56,014 bases of DNA from Aestuariibius violaceus (GCF_040779325.2 NZ_JBFONT020000013.1:1-56014); one strand, 5' to 3'; counted from the first letter of the stretch, positions 1 to 8,981 are shown. Translations and numbers: made by a program. Notes: generated by a model not told the origin, from the letters alone.

Positions 1-128
1 GCGCAGGATCGCAGCGACACATCCAAGCCAGCATAGTATTCCATTCGAATTCTCCCTTGTTCACAGTTTGCCTGTGATCCTATCGGGAGCTCGACCTCAG
101 TGCAGGGTCAGCCCAATTACGCATGCTT
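1..128. repeat. Dispersed repeat, copy 1 (cut by window edge)
   Basis: This stretch aligns over about 125 nt, roughly three bases in four identical by eye, with 40194-40322. The best conserved block includes CTCCCTTGTTCACAG followed by CCTGTGATCCTATC and GAGCTCG. Neither copy has an open frame I recognise. Both copies lie just upstream of genes that are less GC-rich than the core (GNAT here, a LysR gene at 40 kb), so the repeat may mark a remnant of one mobile-element family. Its left end is not in the window. Confidence 0.7.
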
Positions 129-162
129 TGTGCTGAAGGATTGTCATAAGTAGGATTGCCTT

Positions 163-188
163 ACGCCTTAACCCTGCGATTAAGGCGT
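163..188. other. Perfect 9-bp inverted repeat upstream of the GNAT gene
   Basis: ACGCCTTAA (163-171) and TTAAGGCGT (180-188) are perfect reverse complements around an 8-nt loop, 48 nt before the GNAT start codon. It could be a terminator of an upstream gene outside the window, an operator, or the end of a mobile element. There is no T-tract after it on the plus strand, which weakens the terminator reading. Confidence 0.5.
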
Positions 189-236
189 CCTACAAGCGTT
201 AACGGCTAGTCTTCGATCGCAGAGAAGGGAATTCGC

Positions 237-680
237 TTGTCGGAACCAATAATTCGCCCCGCGTCACTTGGGGACTTCGGCGCGCTGTTGGAGTTATACT
301 CTGAACTGACGGGTGGCCTTCCTGTCCTTGACGGAAACGCGGGAAGGGTAAAACTGCAGGAAATTCTTGAGCACGAAGGCACGTATTTGTTTGGAGCTGA
401 GGTATCAGGAAAACTGGTTTCTGTCGCAACGCTTCACATTTGTCCGAATTTGACCTTTGGGGGTCGATCTTACGCACGGATTGAAAACGTGGTGACACTG
501 GCCTCCTATCGAGGTCAGGGCCTTTCCAAGCAGGTCATGGAGCATGCGATTGAAACTGCTAGGAGTAAGAATGTCGTTTCAATCATTTTACTCACGGGAA
601 AGGGTCTTGAAGCGAGAGGTTTCTACGAGAAATGCGGATTCAATGCCGAAGAAAAGTGGGGTATGATCTTAAAGTTCTAA
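237..680 (+). CDS. GNAT family N-acetyltransferase
   Basis: The 147-residue product has the length and layout of a single-domain GCN5-related acetyltransferase, which transfers acetyl from acetyl-CoA to an amine of an unknown substrate. The acetyl-CoA pyrophosphate loop is visible as R92-G-Q-G-L96, followed by a helix, and the C-terminal part has the typical ARGFYEKCGF segment (around 126-135). The start is TTG at 237, preceded by AGAAGGGA at a normal distance; no better start is present. The gene is visibly more AT-rich than all neighbours to its right and sits between a dispersed repeat and the DUF2339 gene, which suggests recent acquisition. The substrate cannot be deduced. The family call is secure. 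Confidence 0.9.
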   Translation: MSEPIIRPASLGDFGALLELYSELTGGLPVLDGNAGRVKLQEILEHEGTYLFGAEVSGKLVSVATLHICPNLTFGGRSYARIENVVTLASYRGQGLSKQVMEHAIETARSKNVVSIILLTGKGLEARGFYEKCGFNAEEKWGMILKF

Positions 681-792
681 GTATTGCGTTTCATTCGGAA
701 ATAGCCTGCTGCGGTCGCGTTGAAAGCCGATATTCATGCAAAGCGCAGCATCTGTCACTCCGGGCTCTTTCCGGCCGTTGTGACGCAACACC

Positions 793-3441
793 TCACCCCA
801 CCCGACGCCCCGACGCCCAGCGGTCGAGCCAGGCGAGACCGGCGAGCGACAGGCCGAGGGCAAGGAAGGAGCCGACGCGGACGAGGCCGGTGAGGCCCGC
901 CGCGTCGATCAGGAAGACCTTCGCCACCGTCAGCCCGATCAGCGTCAGCCCCGCCCGGCGCAGCAGGGCAGAGCCGGAGGCGACGGCCTGGTAGAAGAGG
1001 GCTGCGCCCAGCAGCAGCATGGCGCCGGTATAGGTAGAGATCTCGCCCTGGGTGATGCCGTAGCGGATCGCCAGCCCTTCGGTCCCCTGCCAGAAGATGC
1101 GGATCTGCAGGATCGTCCAGAAGGCGGCGAGCCCGATGGCGCCGCCCATCGCGACGCGGCCCGCGGTCTCTGGCAGGCGCCGGCTCGCGACGGCCAGCAG
1201 GATGGCGGGCAACAGGTAGGACAGGGCCGACGAGTTGAAGATCGTCACGCCCGTGACCTCGGCCAGCCAGTCGTCGAAGAGCGGGTTGATCAGCAGCGCG
1301 CCTGCGAGCGCGCCGAGCGCCATGAGCGTGTAGATCAGCGCCAGGGTCGGGCGGATCCAGCCGGCGCGGCCCAGCTTCCTCAGACGCTCGTACTGGGCCA
1401 GCGCGAGGATGCCCCAGATCGTGGCGTAGATGCCGGCCGTCTCGGTCACGCCGATGGCGTTGGGCTCGACCTCGATCAGCCAGCGGGTGAAGAGGACGCT
1501 GATTGTGATGCCGCCGAAGGCCCAGAGCGCGGTTTCCAGGTAGACGCGGGTGCGGGGCCTGGGATGGGTCGTCAGGATGGCGAGCGCCGCGGCTGGCCCG
1601 GCCAGCGCGGCGGCGTGGTGGACCAGAACCTCGAACAGGGGTCCATACGTGCTGAACACGGTGCCCGGGTCGATCACCAGCCGCCAGGTCAGCGTAGCGA
1701 GGCCCGCCAGGGTGAAGAGCGTCATCTCGGGCATGTCGAAGCGCCGGTCGAGCAGGCTCGCCACGACAAGCAGGACGGCCAGCGCGACGGTGAGCGCAGC
1801 GAGCCCGAGCAGGGTGAAGAGCGCCAGCGCGATCATCGTGAGCGCGCCGAGCGTGGCATAGGCCGTCCGGTTGCGCGGGCCGCCATCGGCGGCGGCGAAG
1901 CGTTCGGCGAGCAAGGTGAAGAGCGCAGCGAGGCCCAGCAGGTGCAGTGTCCACGGCCAGGTGCCGAGGCGGAATTCCGGCGCCTGGAAGAGCATCAGAG
2001 CGAGCGCCGCAGCCGACGGCAAGGTCACGGCGAGCGCGGCCCAGAGCGCCCGGAAGGAGCGCGAGCGTTCCGACCGCCAGGCAAGCCCGAAGCCCGCGAG
2101 GACGGCAAGGACGAGCAGGACTGAGAGAAGGACCGGCGGGGCCGCCGGGATGTCGGGGCTGAGCATCAGAAGCAGGAAGATGGCGACGGGCGCGAAGACC
2201 GCATCGGCGATCGCCGGCGCGCGGACCGCCCAGATCGCGATGGCGAGCGTCAGAAGGGTCAGCCCGCCGGCGGCGATCACCACGGCATCGGCATCGGTCG
2301 CGAGGCCGAGCAGCGCGAGGCTGGCCGTGCCCACGGCGCCGGTCGCCGCGACCACGTGCCAGTCGGGCAGGACTTTCGGCCGGGTCTTGAGCGGCAGCCA
2401 CAGCGCGAGAGGGCGGCCCTCGTGCATCGGAACAAGTCTGCGGATCGGCAGGACCAGCGCCGCAAGGGCCAGCAGGGTGACCATGATCTGGACCGGGATG
2501 GGCTCGGCCCCCATGCCGGCCATGACGAGGGCTGATCCGGGCGGCAGCGTCAGCGCCGCGCCGGTGATCCAGCCGGTCTGCTTGACGGCGTCGATCGCCA
2601 GCCCGGTGAGCGCCAGCAGGGTCAGGTAGACGATGAAGGGCGTCGCGTCGCCGCTGTCGGCGCCCAGCAGGTAGGGCGCGACCGCCCCGCCCGCGATGCC
2701 GATCGCTGCCAGGAACGGCCCGTAAAACCAGCCGAAGACCAGCGCCACCGCCGACACGGTGGCGAGGCCGAAGAACGTGCCCTCCACGCCGATCAGACCG
2801 TAGAGGTGGCGCGCGGCCAGCACCGCAGCGTAGAGGACGACGATCCCCGCGCCCGAGAAGGTCGAGGGCAGGAAGGCGGTGTGCGTGTCGGGCCCGTCGC
2901 CCGAGCGACGCCGGATCCATTCGCCCGCCGCGCAGAGCGAGGCGCCAAGGACGAGCGCAGCGAGGACCCGCAGGGTGGGCGTGAGGATGCCCGTTTCGAT
3001 CCCGTACTGGACGAGGAAGATCCCGGCGAGCGCCAGCGAGATGGCCGAGAGGACATAGGCCCAGTTCTGCGCGAGCCAGCCGAAGAAGAGATCGGCCTGG
3101 GTCGGGCGGACCGCTGGCGCTGGCGGGCGCGGTGGGGCCGGGGTGGGTTTCGCTGCGGCAGGCGGGCGAGGCGGCGGCGAGGCCGTCGTGACAGGGTCCG
3201 GTGCCCGCGTGGCCTCTGGCACCGGGGACGGTGCGGGTGTCTTGGGCCGCGGTGCCTGCGTCGGAGCCGCGGTGGGTGCCGCCTTGTTGTCTGTGGTCGA
3301 TTGAGGGGGACCGGCACGGAAGGCCGCGATCTGCTCGAGCTCCCGCATGCGGCGCTTCAGGCCCAGGACCTGGAAGACCAGAACGGGGACCGCGATCAGG
3401 CAGAACAGCCCGTAGACCACGACGAGGACCAAAAATCCCAT
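793..3441 (-). CDS. DUF2339 multi-pass membrane protein
   Basis: This 882-residue protein is almost entirely hydrophobic helices. Residues 1-25 form an N-terminal membrane helix, about 26-42 look like a short coiled coil (LKRRMRELEQI), about 45-110 form a Pro/Ala/Thr-rich linker, and the rest holds some two dozen membrane segments. That plan is characteristic of the DUF2339 family of large inner-membrane proteins of unknown function. The start at 3441 has an AAGGGGAAG ribosome-binding site and is divergent from the flavin monooxygenase at 3596. A very long frame on the same strand (about 755-4609) is only a GC-driven shadow. The role is unknown. Confidence 0.85.
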   Translation of the reverse strand: MGFLVLVVVYGLFCLIAVPVLVFQVLGLKRRMRELEQIAAFRAGPPQSTTDNKAAPTAAPTQAPRPKTPAPSPVPEATRAPDPVTTASPPPRPPAAAKPTPAPPRPPAPAVRPTQADLFFGWLAQNWAYVLSAISLALAGIFLVQYGIETGILTPTLRVLAALVLGASLCAAGEWIRRRSGDGPDTHTAFLPSTFSGAGIVVLYAAVLAARHLYGLIGVEGTFFGLATVSAVALVFGWFYGPFLAAIGIAGGAVAPYLLGADSGDATPFIVYLTLLALTGLAIDAVKQTGWITGAALTLPPGSALVMAGMGAEPIPVQIMVTLLALAALVLPIRRLVPMHEGRPLALWLPLKTRPKVLPDWHVVAATGAVGTASLALLGLATDADAVVIAAGGLTLLTLAIAIWAVRAPAIADAVFAPVAIFLLLMLSPDIPAAPPVLLSVLLVLAVLAGFGLAWRSERSRSFRALWAALAVTLPSAAALALMLFQAPEFRLGTWPWTLHLLGLAALFTLLAERFAAADGGPRNRTAYATLGALTMIALALFTLLGLAALTVALAVLLVVASLLDRRFDMPEMTLFTLAGLATLTWRLVIDPGTVFSTYGPLFEVLVHHAAALAGPAAALAILTTHPRPRTRVYLETALWAFGGITISVLFTRWLIEVEPNAIGVTETAGIYATIWGILALAQYERLRKLGRAGWIRPTLALIYTLMALGALAGALLINPLFDDWLAEVTGVTIFNSSALSYLLPAILLAVASRRLPETAGRVAMGGAIGLAAFWTILQIRIFWQGTEGLAIRYGITQGEISTYTGAMLLLGAALFYQAVASGSALLRRAGLTLIGLTVAKVFLIDAAGLTGLVRVGSFLALGLSLAGLAWLDRWASGRRVG

Positions 3442-3595
3442 CCGCTTCCCCTTTTCTCCCCTCCGGGCAGGCTAGGGGCCGGACGAGCGGACGGCGAGTG
3501 GGGTTTTCCGGACCATTCGCCCGGTGTGGCATTCCCGCCGTTGACCGCCCCGGCCGCCTGCGGGCAGAGAGGGCCCGGGGGCCGGGGAGGACAGG

Positions 3596-4780
3596 ATGGG
3601 ATCTCTCGATATCGGGGTGGCGGGGGCCGGAATCGGTGGGCTGGCATTGGCTTCTCTCCTGGCGGACCGGGGGCACAGGGTCACGGTGTTCGACCGGTTC
3701 GAGCGGCCCGCGCCCGTCGGCTCGGGCCTGGTGATCCAGCCGGTCGGGCAGGCGGTGCTGGACCGGATCGGGCTCGGTGTCTCGGCGCGGGCGGAGGGCG
3801 CGCCGGTCTGGCGCATGCTGGGGCATGAGGCCGATCACGGGCGGCGCGTGCTGGATGTCGTCTACGGGCCCGGCGGCGGGGCGCGATACGGGCTGGGGAT
3901 CCACCGGGCCAGCCTGTTCGATCTGCTTCTGGCCGCGGCAGAGGCGCGGCGGGTGGACCTGCGCTCGGGCTGTGCGGTGGCCGGGGCGCGGGACGGGGTT
4001 CTGAGGCTGGCGGATGGCAAGGACGAGCGGTTCGACCTGGTCGTCGACGCGACCGGGGCGGGATCGCCCATCGCGCCGCTGGAGGCGCGGGCGCTGCCCT
4101 TCGGCGCGGTCTGGGGGACGGTCGATTGGGTGCCCGATGTGCTGCCGGAAGGGCAGCTGACCCAGCGCTACCGGCGGGCGGACCGGATGGCGGGGGTGTT
4201 GCCCTGCGGACGGGGGAAGGCCGCGATCTTCTGGTCGCTGCCGGTGGGGGCTTACGATGGGTGGCGTCAGGCCGGTCTGGTCCGATGGCGCGAGGAGATC
4301 GCGGCTTTGTGGCCCGAGGCTTTGCCGTTCTTCGAGCAGGTCGGGGGCGTCGATCAGATGACCATGGCCCGCTACGGGCACGGGACGCTGCGGCGGCCCT
4401 ATGCCTCGCGGCTGGCGATCATCGGCGATGCGGCGCATCGGGCGAGCCCGCAGCTGGGGCAGGGGGCGAATATGGCGTTGCTCGACGCCTGGGCGTTGGC
4501 TTTGGCGCTGGAGGGACGGCCGGTGGCCGAGGCGCTGCGGGTCTACGGGCAGGCGCGGCGCTGGCACGTGCGGGCCTATCAGGCGATGAGCCGGGCGTTT
4601 ACGCCGCAATACCAGTCGGACAGCCGGGTTCTGCCGTGGCTGCGCGACCGGGTGCTGTTCCCGGTCTCGCGCGTGCCGCCGGTGCCCCGGATCCTGACGG
4701 CTTTGGTTTGCGGGACGATGCTGCCGCCTCTGGGGAGCCTGGAGCCGCGGGAGACGGCGCTGGCCGACCGGCCTGCCTAG
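3596..4780 (+). CDS. FAD-dependent monooxygenase (UbiH/salicylate hydroxylase type)
   Basis: The 394-residue protein begins with a Rossmann dinucleotide fold, G10-A-G-I-G-G15, and an acidic residue ending strand 2 (D33). A second FAD contact, GDAAHRASPQLGQGAN, lies near residues 276-291. These are the marks of class A flavoprotein aromatic hydroxylases, which use NAD(P)H and O2 to hydroxylate a ring or related substrate. The start is ATG 3596 with GGGGAGG six bases upstream. The stop overlaps the convergent YkgJ gene by four bases. It lacks nearby ubiquinone or aromatic catabolic genes, so the substrate is open. It could equally be a geranylgeranyl-reductase-like oxidoreductase. Confidence 0.85.
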   Translation: MGSLDIGVAGAGIGGLALASLLADRGHRVTVFDRFERPAPVGSGLVIQPVGQAVLDRIGLGVSARAEGAPVWRMLGHEADHGRRVLDVVYGPGGGARYGLGIHRASLFDLLLAAAEARRVDLRSGCAVAGARDGVLRLADGKDERFDLVVDATGAGSPIAPLEARALPFGAVWGTVDWVPDVLPEGQLTQRYRRADRMAGVLPCGRGKAAIFWSLPVGAYDGWRQAGLVRWREEIAALWPEALPFFEQVGGVDQMTMARYGHGTLRRPYASRLAIIGDAAHRASPQLGQGANMALLDAWALALALEGRPVAEALRVYGQARRWHVRAYQAMSRAFTPQYQSDSRVLPWLRDRVLFPVSRVPPVPRILTALVCGTMLPPLGSLEPRETALADRPA

Positions 4781-5514
4781 GGCGCAGCGCGCTTGCGTTC
4801 GTCGTCAAGCGCGCGGGGCGGCTGGCGGGCGGCGCGCAGCGCCGTTGTGGCCTCCTGCCCCTCGACCGCGGCTGCGGCCAGCGTGGCAAGGCTGTAGGTC
4901 GGTACCTTGGCGTGGCCTGCAAGGAGCGCGCGGGCCAGCGCGTGGATCGTCAGATAGCTCTGGTGCGCGCCCAGGATCGCTGCCCCCGGCGTGGGGTGGC
5001 CATTTGCGTTCTGCTCGCAAGCGCCTGCATCGACGGAAAAGTAGCTGCGGCAGATCATGGGGCGGGCCGCATAGGCGCGGCACATGTGTGTCTCTGGGTC
5101 GAGCGCGGGGCAGGCCTTGTCGTGCCACGCGCGGCCGTCGGGATGGCCCTTGAGCGGGGCGAGCGCGGTGTGCAGCCGGGCGGCCTCGGCCCTTGTGATC
5201 GTGCCGCCGTCGCGGCCGGTGAGGATGCAGCAGAAGGCGCAGCCTGCGCGGCAGGCGGCGCGGGTCAGGGGCTCGGGCGGGGATTTCGCCTGCATATCCA
5301 GTTCGATCCCGCCGATGCTGAGCGCGGCGCTGCCGTCGGCGAGGGCGCGGAGGACGTCCGCGTCGGCAACCTTCTGAGCCGCGGCGGTGTCGAGATAGAC
5401 CGCCAGAAGCTTCTTCGCCCGATCCAGGAGAGCGGGCGGCGTACCGGACTGCCGCAGGGACGGCACCTTATTGCGCAGGTCGCGGAGTGTCGGCGGGGGG
5501 GAGGTGCGGGCCAT
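4777..5514 (-). CDS. YkgJ family cysteine-cluster protein
   Basis: The predicted 245-residue protein contains a compact cysteine set: CRAGCAFCC, then CPAL, CRAY and ICRSYF, matching the zinc/iron-chelating YkgJ (UPF0153-type) fold. Family members are thought to bind Zn or an Fe-S cluster; the reaction is unknown. I start it at ATG 5514 (MARTSPPP) because upstream in-frame codons run through the palindromic repeat element at 5566-5643, where codon use is implausible. The 3' end overlaps the monooxygenase stop by four bases in convergent orientation. Confidence 0.8.
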   Translation of the reverse strand: MARTSPPPTLRDLRNKVPSLRQSGTPPALLDRAKKLLAVYLDTAAAQKVADADVLRALADGSAALSIGGIELDMQAKSPPEPLTRAACRAGCAFCCILTGRDGGTITRAEAARLHTALAPLKGHPDGRAWHDKACPALDPETHMCRAYAARPMICRSYFSVDAGACEQNANGHPTPGAAILGAHQSYLTIHALARALLAGHAKVPTYSLATLAAAAVEGQEATTALRAARQPPRALDDERKRAAP

Positions 5515-5565
5515 GGGTGCCGGGATACCGTGGGCTGCCGGTATGGGCAAACGGATGGGGGCGGA

Positions 5566-5643
5566 CAAATTTTTCCAGAAAAATTTGAAGGGGCAAAATC
5601 TTCTAGAAGATTTTGACTTTGCAGAATTTTCTGGAAAATTCTG
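5566..5643. repeat. Triple-palindrome intergenic element, copy A
   Basis: Three 22-nt palindromes start at 5566, 5594 and 5622, an exact 28-nt period with 6-nt spacers. Arms are CAAATTTTTC/GAAAAATTTG, CAAAATCTTC/GAAGATTTTG and CAGAATTTTC/GAAAATTCTG around 2-nt centres; all are perfect. The element is the reverse-complement orientation of copies B (8982-9060) and C (25538-25615). It lies between divergent genes (YkgJ and LysE), where a transcription terminator would not be expected. Confidence 0.9.
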
Positions 5644-5694
5644 GCATGGGGCCCGCAATCCGTCGGGTGGCCCCGTGTTCAGGAAGGATATGCC

Positions 5695-6327
5695 ATGCCA
5701 TCAGCCGATCTGCTTGCCGCCTTTTTCGTAGCGACCGCGGTCTTCGCGTACATGCCAGGCCCGGCGATGCTGTATGCCACGGCGCAGACCATCGCCCGCG
5801 GGAGGCGGGCCGGGTGGATGGCGGCTTTGGGCATTCATCTGGGCGGGTATGTCCATGTTGCGGCGGCGGCCCTTGGCCTTGCGATCCTCTTCGAGGCGGT
5901 GCCGGTGCTTTACACGGTGCTGAAGCTCGCGGGCGCAGCCTACCTGATCTGGCTGGGCGTGACGCTGTTCCGGTCGGACGCGCGGCTGCACGATGTGGGC
6001 GCCCAGATCGTGGCGAAGAGCCCTCGCCGGGCCTTCTGGGAAAGCGTCACGGTCGAGGTGCTGAATCCGAAGACGGCGATCTTCTATCTGGCCTTCCTGC
6101 CGCAATTCACCGACCCGGCGGCGGCTTGGCCCATCGGAATGCAGCTATTCGTGCTGGGGGCGATCGTGAACGTGGTCTTTTCCTCGGCGGATGTGCTCTG
6201 CGTCCTGCTCGCGGACCGGGTGAGCCTGTTTCTGAGGAACTCGCGAAGGGCGGGCCGTCTCGCCCAGCGGATCGGGGGCGGGATCCTCGTGGCGCTGGGG
6301 CTGAATGTGGCGTTGAACCGGCATTGA
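5695..6327 (+). CDS. LysE/RhtB family amino-acid exporter
   Basis: The 210-residue protein has five to six hydrophobic helices and the family signature near the N-terminus, YMPGPAMLYATAQTIARGRR, followed by AGWMAALGIHLGG. A second hallmark, WLGVTLFRSDA after the third helix, and NPKTAIFYLAFLPQF in the middle, fit RhtB-type exporters of the inner membrane that expel homoserine, threonine or related compounds by proton exchange. The start ATG 5695 has AGGAAGGA eight bases before. It stands alone; the substrate is not predictable. Confidence 0.88.
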   Translation: MPSADLLAAFFVATAVFAYMPGPAMLYATAQTIARGRRAGWMAALGIHLGGYVHVAAAALGLAILFEAVPVLYTVLKLAGAAYLIWLGVTLFRSDARLHDVGAQIVAKSPRRAFWESVTVEVLNPKTAIFYLAFLPQFTDPAAAWPIGMQLFVLGAIVNVVFSSADVLCVLLADRVSLFLRNSRRAGRLAQRIGGGILVALGLNVALNRH

Positions 6328-6336
6328 GGACCGCGG

Positions 6337-7959
6337 TCAGCCTTGGCTGTCGATGTATTCCCACACCTTGGAAATCACGACCGATCCCTCGCCCACCGCT
6401 GATGCGACCCGTTTGACCGATCCGGCGCGGACGTCGCCGACAGCGAAGATGCCGGGCTCCGAGGTCTCGTAGCCGGAGGGTTTGCCGATCGCCTCGCCCG
6501 TGCAGACGAAGCCCTTGTCGTCGAGCTTCACCAGGTTCTCCATCCAGCCGGTGTTGGGCGCGGCGCCGACCATGACAAAGACGGCGCCGGTCTTGAGGCG
6601 CCAGTCCTGGCCGGAGGCCTTGTCGCGGATCGTGATCGCCTCGAGCGTGTCGTCGCCGTGGAGCGCGCGCATCTCGGTATTGTAGTGGATGGTGATTGCC
6701 GGGTCGGCCTCGAGCCTTGACGACAGGTAATCGGACATCGACGTGGCGAGCGACGGCCCGCGGACCAGCAGGTGGACGTGCCGCGCCGTGCGGGAGAGGA
6801 ACATGGCCGCCTGGCCTGCCGAGTTGCCGCCGCCGATGACGACGACGTCTTGGTCCTTGCAATAGCGCGCCTCGATATCTGTGGCGGCGTAGTAGATGCC
6901 GTGGCCTTCGAACTCCTCGATCCGGTCGATGGGCAGGCGGCGGTACTGGACGCCGGTGGCCACGATGATCGAACGGGCGCAGATTTCGCTGTCGTCGTCG
7001 AAGGTCACGCAGAAGATGCCGTTGTCCTCCTTGCGCAGCGCGCAGGCGCGGCGGGGGACGGCGAAGCGGGTGCCGAACTTCATCGCCTGTACCTCGCCCC
7101 GCCAGACGAGGTCGGCGCCCGAGATGCCCGTCGGGAAGCCCATGTAGTTCTCGATGCGCGACGACGTGCCGGCCTGGCCGCCGATGGTCTGATCCTCGGC
7201 GACGATGGCCGAGAGCCCCTCGGCCCCCGCATAGACGCCCGCGGCCACACCGGCGGGGCCACCGCCGACGATGAGGGTGTCGAAGACGGCGCCGTCTTCG
7301 ACCTCCATCAGCAGGCCGAGCCGTTCGGCGACCTTGGCGGGCGTTGGGTTTTCGATCGCATCTTTCTTGCCGAAGATGACGGCGGGCTGCGCCTCGCCGA
7401 TATGGCATTGGTGGGCGATCGCCTCTGCCTCGTGTTCGCCGAGCGTGAGTTCCCGGTAGGGGATGCGGTTGCGGCCGGCGAAAGTGGCGATCTGGCGGAT
7501 CTCGCGGCTGACCTCGCCGCCGATCAGGGTGAGCGAGGCGTCGTCGCTTTCGATCTGGCGGCGGCGGCGGGCCGCGTAGACGGTGATGATGATGTCCGAC
7601 ATCTCGGGGATCTGGGACATCAGATCGAGCATGTCCTGGCGCGGCACGCAGAGCAGCGTCGTGTCCCTGACCGCGCGGGCGGACATGAGGTTCTTGCCGC
7701 CGGACAAAAAGCTGATCTCGCCGAAGAACTGGGTGGGGCCCAGCGTCGCCTCGCCGTAGCGATCGCCGGTGCGGGGGTTCACGGCTTCGATCTCTCCGTC
7801 GAGGAGGTAGTGGAAGGTATCGAGCGGATCGCCGGCGCGGACGAGGTAATCGCCCGCCTTGAGGTGCTGTTCGATGCCGAGCCGGCGCATGGCGGCGACG
7901 TGGTTGTCGTGGAGGGGGGTGCGCACCATCGTGCGCAGGTCGGCGGCGAGGGATTCCAT
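6337..7959 (-). CDS. Thioredoxin-reductase-like flavoprotein with N-terminal cyclic-nucleotide-binding domain
   Basis: The protein is 540 residues from ATG 7959, which follows a strong AAAGGAG; a slightly longer start would run into the upstream gene. About residues 10-130 form a CRP-type cNMP-binding domain (GDYLVRAGDPLDTFHYLL, then FGEISFLSGG). About 210 onward is a two-dinucleotide reductase: FAD site VGGGPAGVAAG, NAD(P) site IGGGNSAGQAA, and the C-terminal FAD motif GDVRAGSVKR. The place where thioredoxin reductase has its CxxC reads YYAATD, so there is no redox disulfide. It probably acts as a regulated NAD(P)H oxidoreductase. It is last in a ycjX/ycjF-like operon, four bases after the preceding stop. 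Confidence 0.85.
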   Translation of the reverse strand: MESLAADLRTMVRTPLHDNHVAAMRRLGIEQHLKAGDYLVRAGDPLDTFHYLLDGEIEAVNPRTGDRYGEATLGPTQFFGEISFLSGGKNLMSARAVRDTTLLCVPRQDMLDLMSQIPEMSDIIITVYAARRRRQIESDDASLTLIGGEVSREIRQIATFAGRNRIPYRELTLGEHEAEAIAHQCHIGEAQPAVIFGKKDAIENPTPAKVAERLGLLMEVEDGAVFDTLIVGGGPAGVAAGVYAGAEGLSAIVAEDQTIGGQAGTSSRIENYMGFPTGISGADLVWRGEVQAMKFGTRFAVPRRACALRKEDNGIFCVTFDDDSEICARSIIVATGVQYRRLPIDRIEEFEGHGIYYAATDIEARYCKDQDVVVIGGGNSAGQAAMFLSRTARHVHLLVRGPSLATSMSDYLSSRLEADPAITIHYNTEMRALHGDDTLEAITIRDKASGQDWRLKTGAVFVMVGAAPNTGWMENLVKLDDKGFVCTGEAIGKPSGYETSEPGIFAVGDVRAGSVKRVASAVGEGSVVISKVWEYIDSQG

Positions 7960-7963
7960 CGGG

Positions 7964-8959
7964 TTACTCCTTTGCGCCGCCAAATAGGCCAGTCAGCGCG
8001 CGTTTCACGAGGTTGGTCACGGAGGGTCTGCGTTCGGCGAGAAATGGCAATGGGCGGCAGACCTCGATCGCGGCGACGCCCACGCGCGCGGTGAGCGCGC
8101 CGTTGATGATGCCCTCGCCGAAGCGGCGCGAGACGCGGGACAGGACGCCGCCGCCCGCCACCGACGAGATCAGGTCGTCGCCTACCGCGACGGCGCCGGT
8201 GGCGACGAGGTGCGAGAGGACGGCGCGTGTCAGCCGCCAACCGCCGAGCGCGCCGGAGCGGCCGCCGTAGATTTCGGCGATGCGGCGGATCATGCGGAGA
8301 TTGGCGGTGAGCGCGGTGAAGACGTCGGCCAATGCCAGCGGCACGATCGCGGTGACGGTGGCGACCTGGCGCGCGGCGGCCTCGACCTCGCGCCGGGCGC
8401 GGGCGTCGAGGGGGGCGAGGAGGGTGGTTTCGGCGAGCCCGAGGAGCGCGTCGGCGTCGAGCGGCTCGTCCTTCCGCTCCTCCAGCCGGTCGCGGCCCCA
8501 GGCGGTGTCGGGGCGGCCTGCGTAGAGGCGGGCGAGGTCGGCGGTGACGGCGCGGGCGGCCGTTAGGTCGGCCGCAGCGATGGCGGCATCGGCCGCCTGG
8601 TGCAGGTCATCGATCCGGCGCAGGCGGAAGAGCGCTGCGGCCTCGCGCAGGGCCAGCGCCGCGAGGACGAGGAGGAAGGCGGTCAGGAGGGCCGTCGCAA
8701 TGGCGCCGAGGATGGCGTTGCGGGCGATCAGGCCGGTCACGAAATCCCAGGCGGCGACGCCGAGGGCAAAGGTGACGATGGCCACGAGCAGCGACCAGAA
8801 CCAGCGGGCGAGGGGGGACGGGCGGGCGGCGGCGAGGCGCGCGGCCTGTTCCATCGCCGCCGGCGGGCGCGTAGGCGTCAGGTCGGGGACGGGCGGCGCG
8901 CTAGCGGGGCTGTCGGCCGCCCGATCGTCGAGATCGATGAGGACGGGCCCCTTGCTCAT
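7964..8959 (-). CDS. YcjF/TIGR01620-type membrane protein (DUF697)
   Basis: This 331-residue protein has a variable, proline-rich N-terminus, two adjacent membrane helices (around 65-125), and a C-terminal DUF697-like region with TAVGDDLISSVAGGG-type glycine-rich sequence ahead of ERRPSVTNLVKRAL. In other proteobacteria ycjF follows the P-loop gene ycjX, as here, and both are linked to envelope stress. Start is ATG 8959; the longer reading would translate repeat copy B. The stop lies four bases before the flavoreductase start, so the two are co-transcribed. Confidence 0.75.
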   Translation of the reverse strand: MSKGPVLIDLDDRAADSPASAPPVPDLTPTRPPAAMEQAARLAAARPSPLARWFWSLLVAIVTFALGVAAWDFVTGLIARNAILGAIATALLTAFLLVLAALALREAAALFRLRRIDDLHQAADAAIAAADLTAARAVTADLARLYAGRPDTAWGRDRLEERKDEPLDADALLGLAETTLLAPLDARARREVEAAARQVATVTAIVPLALADVFTALTANLRMIRRIAEIYGGRSGALGGWRLTRAVLSHLVATGAVAVGDDLISSVAGGGVLSRVSRRFGEGIINGALTARVGVAAIEVCRPLPFLAERRPSVTNLVKRALTGLFGGAKE

Positions 8960-8981
8960 GGCGCGAGGCTTTGGGGCGGGG

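Noticed and set aside
163..205. Integron attC site before the GNAT gene
   Set aside because: There is a perfect inverted repeat and a GTTAACG nearby, but no paired core sites with the expected spacing and no integron integrase.
755..4609. A 1284-codon open frame on the minus strand spanning two genes
   Set aside because: It lies out of frame over the DUF2339 gene and antisense to the flavin monooxygenase, is rich in Arg/Pro/Gly, and shows no domain. It is a consequence of high GC content.
5566..5643. CRISPR array reading of the 28-nt-periodic palindromes
   Set aside because: Spacers are only 6 nt, there are three units, and no cas gene is near. The unit is a palindrome, not a repeat-spacer pair.
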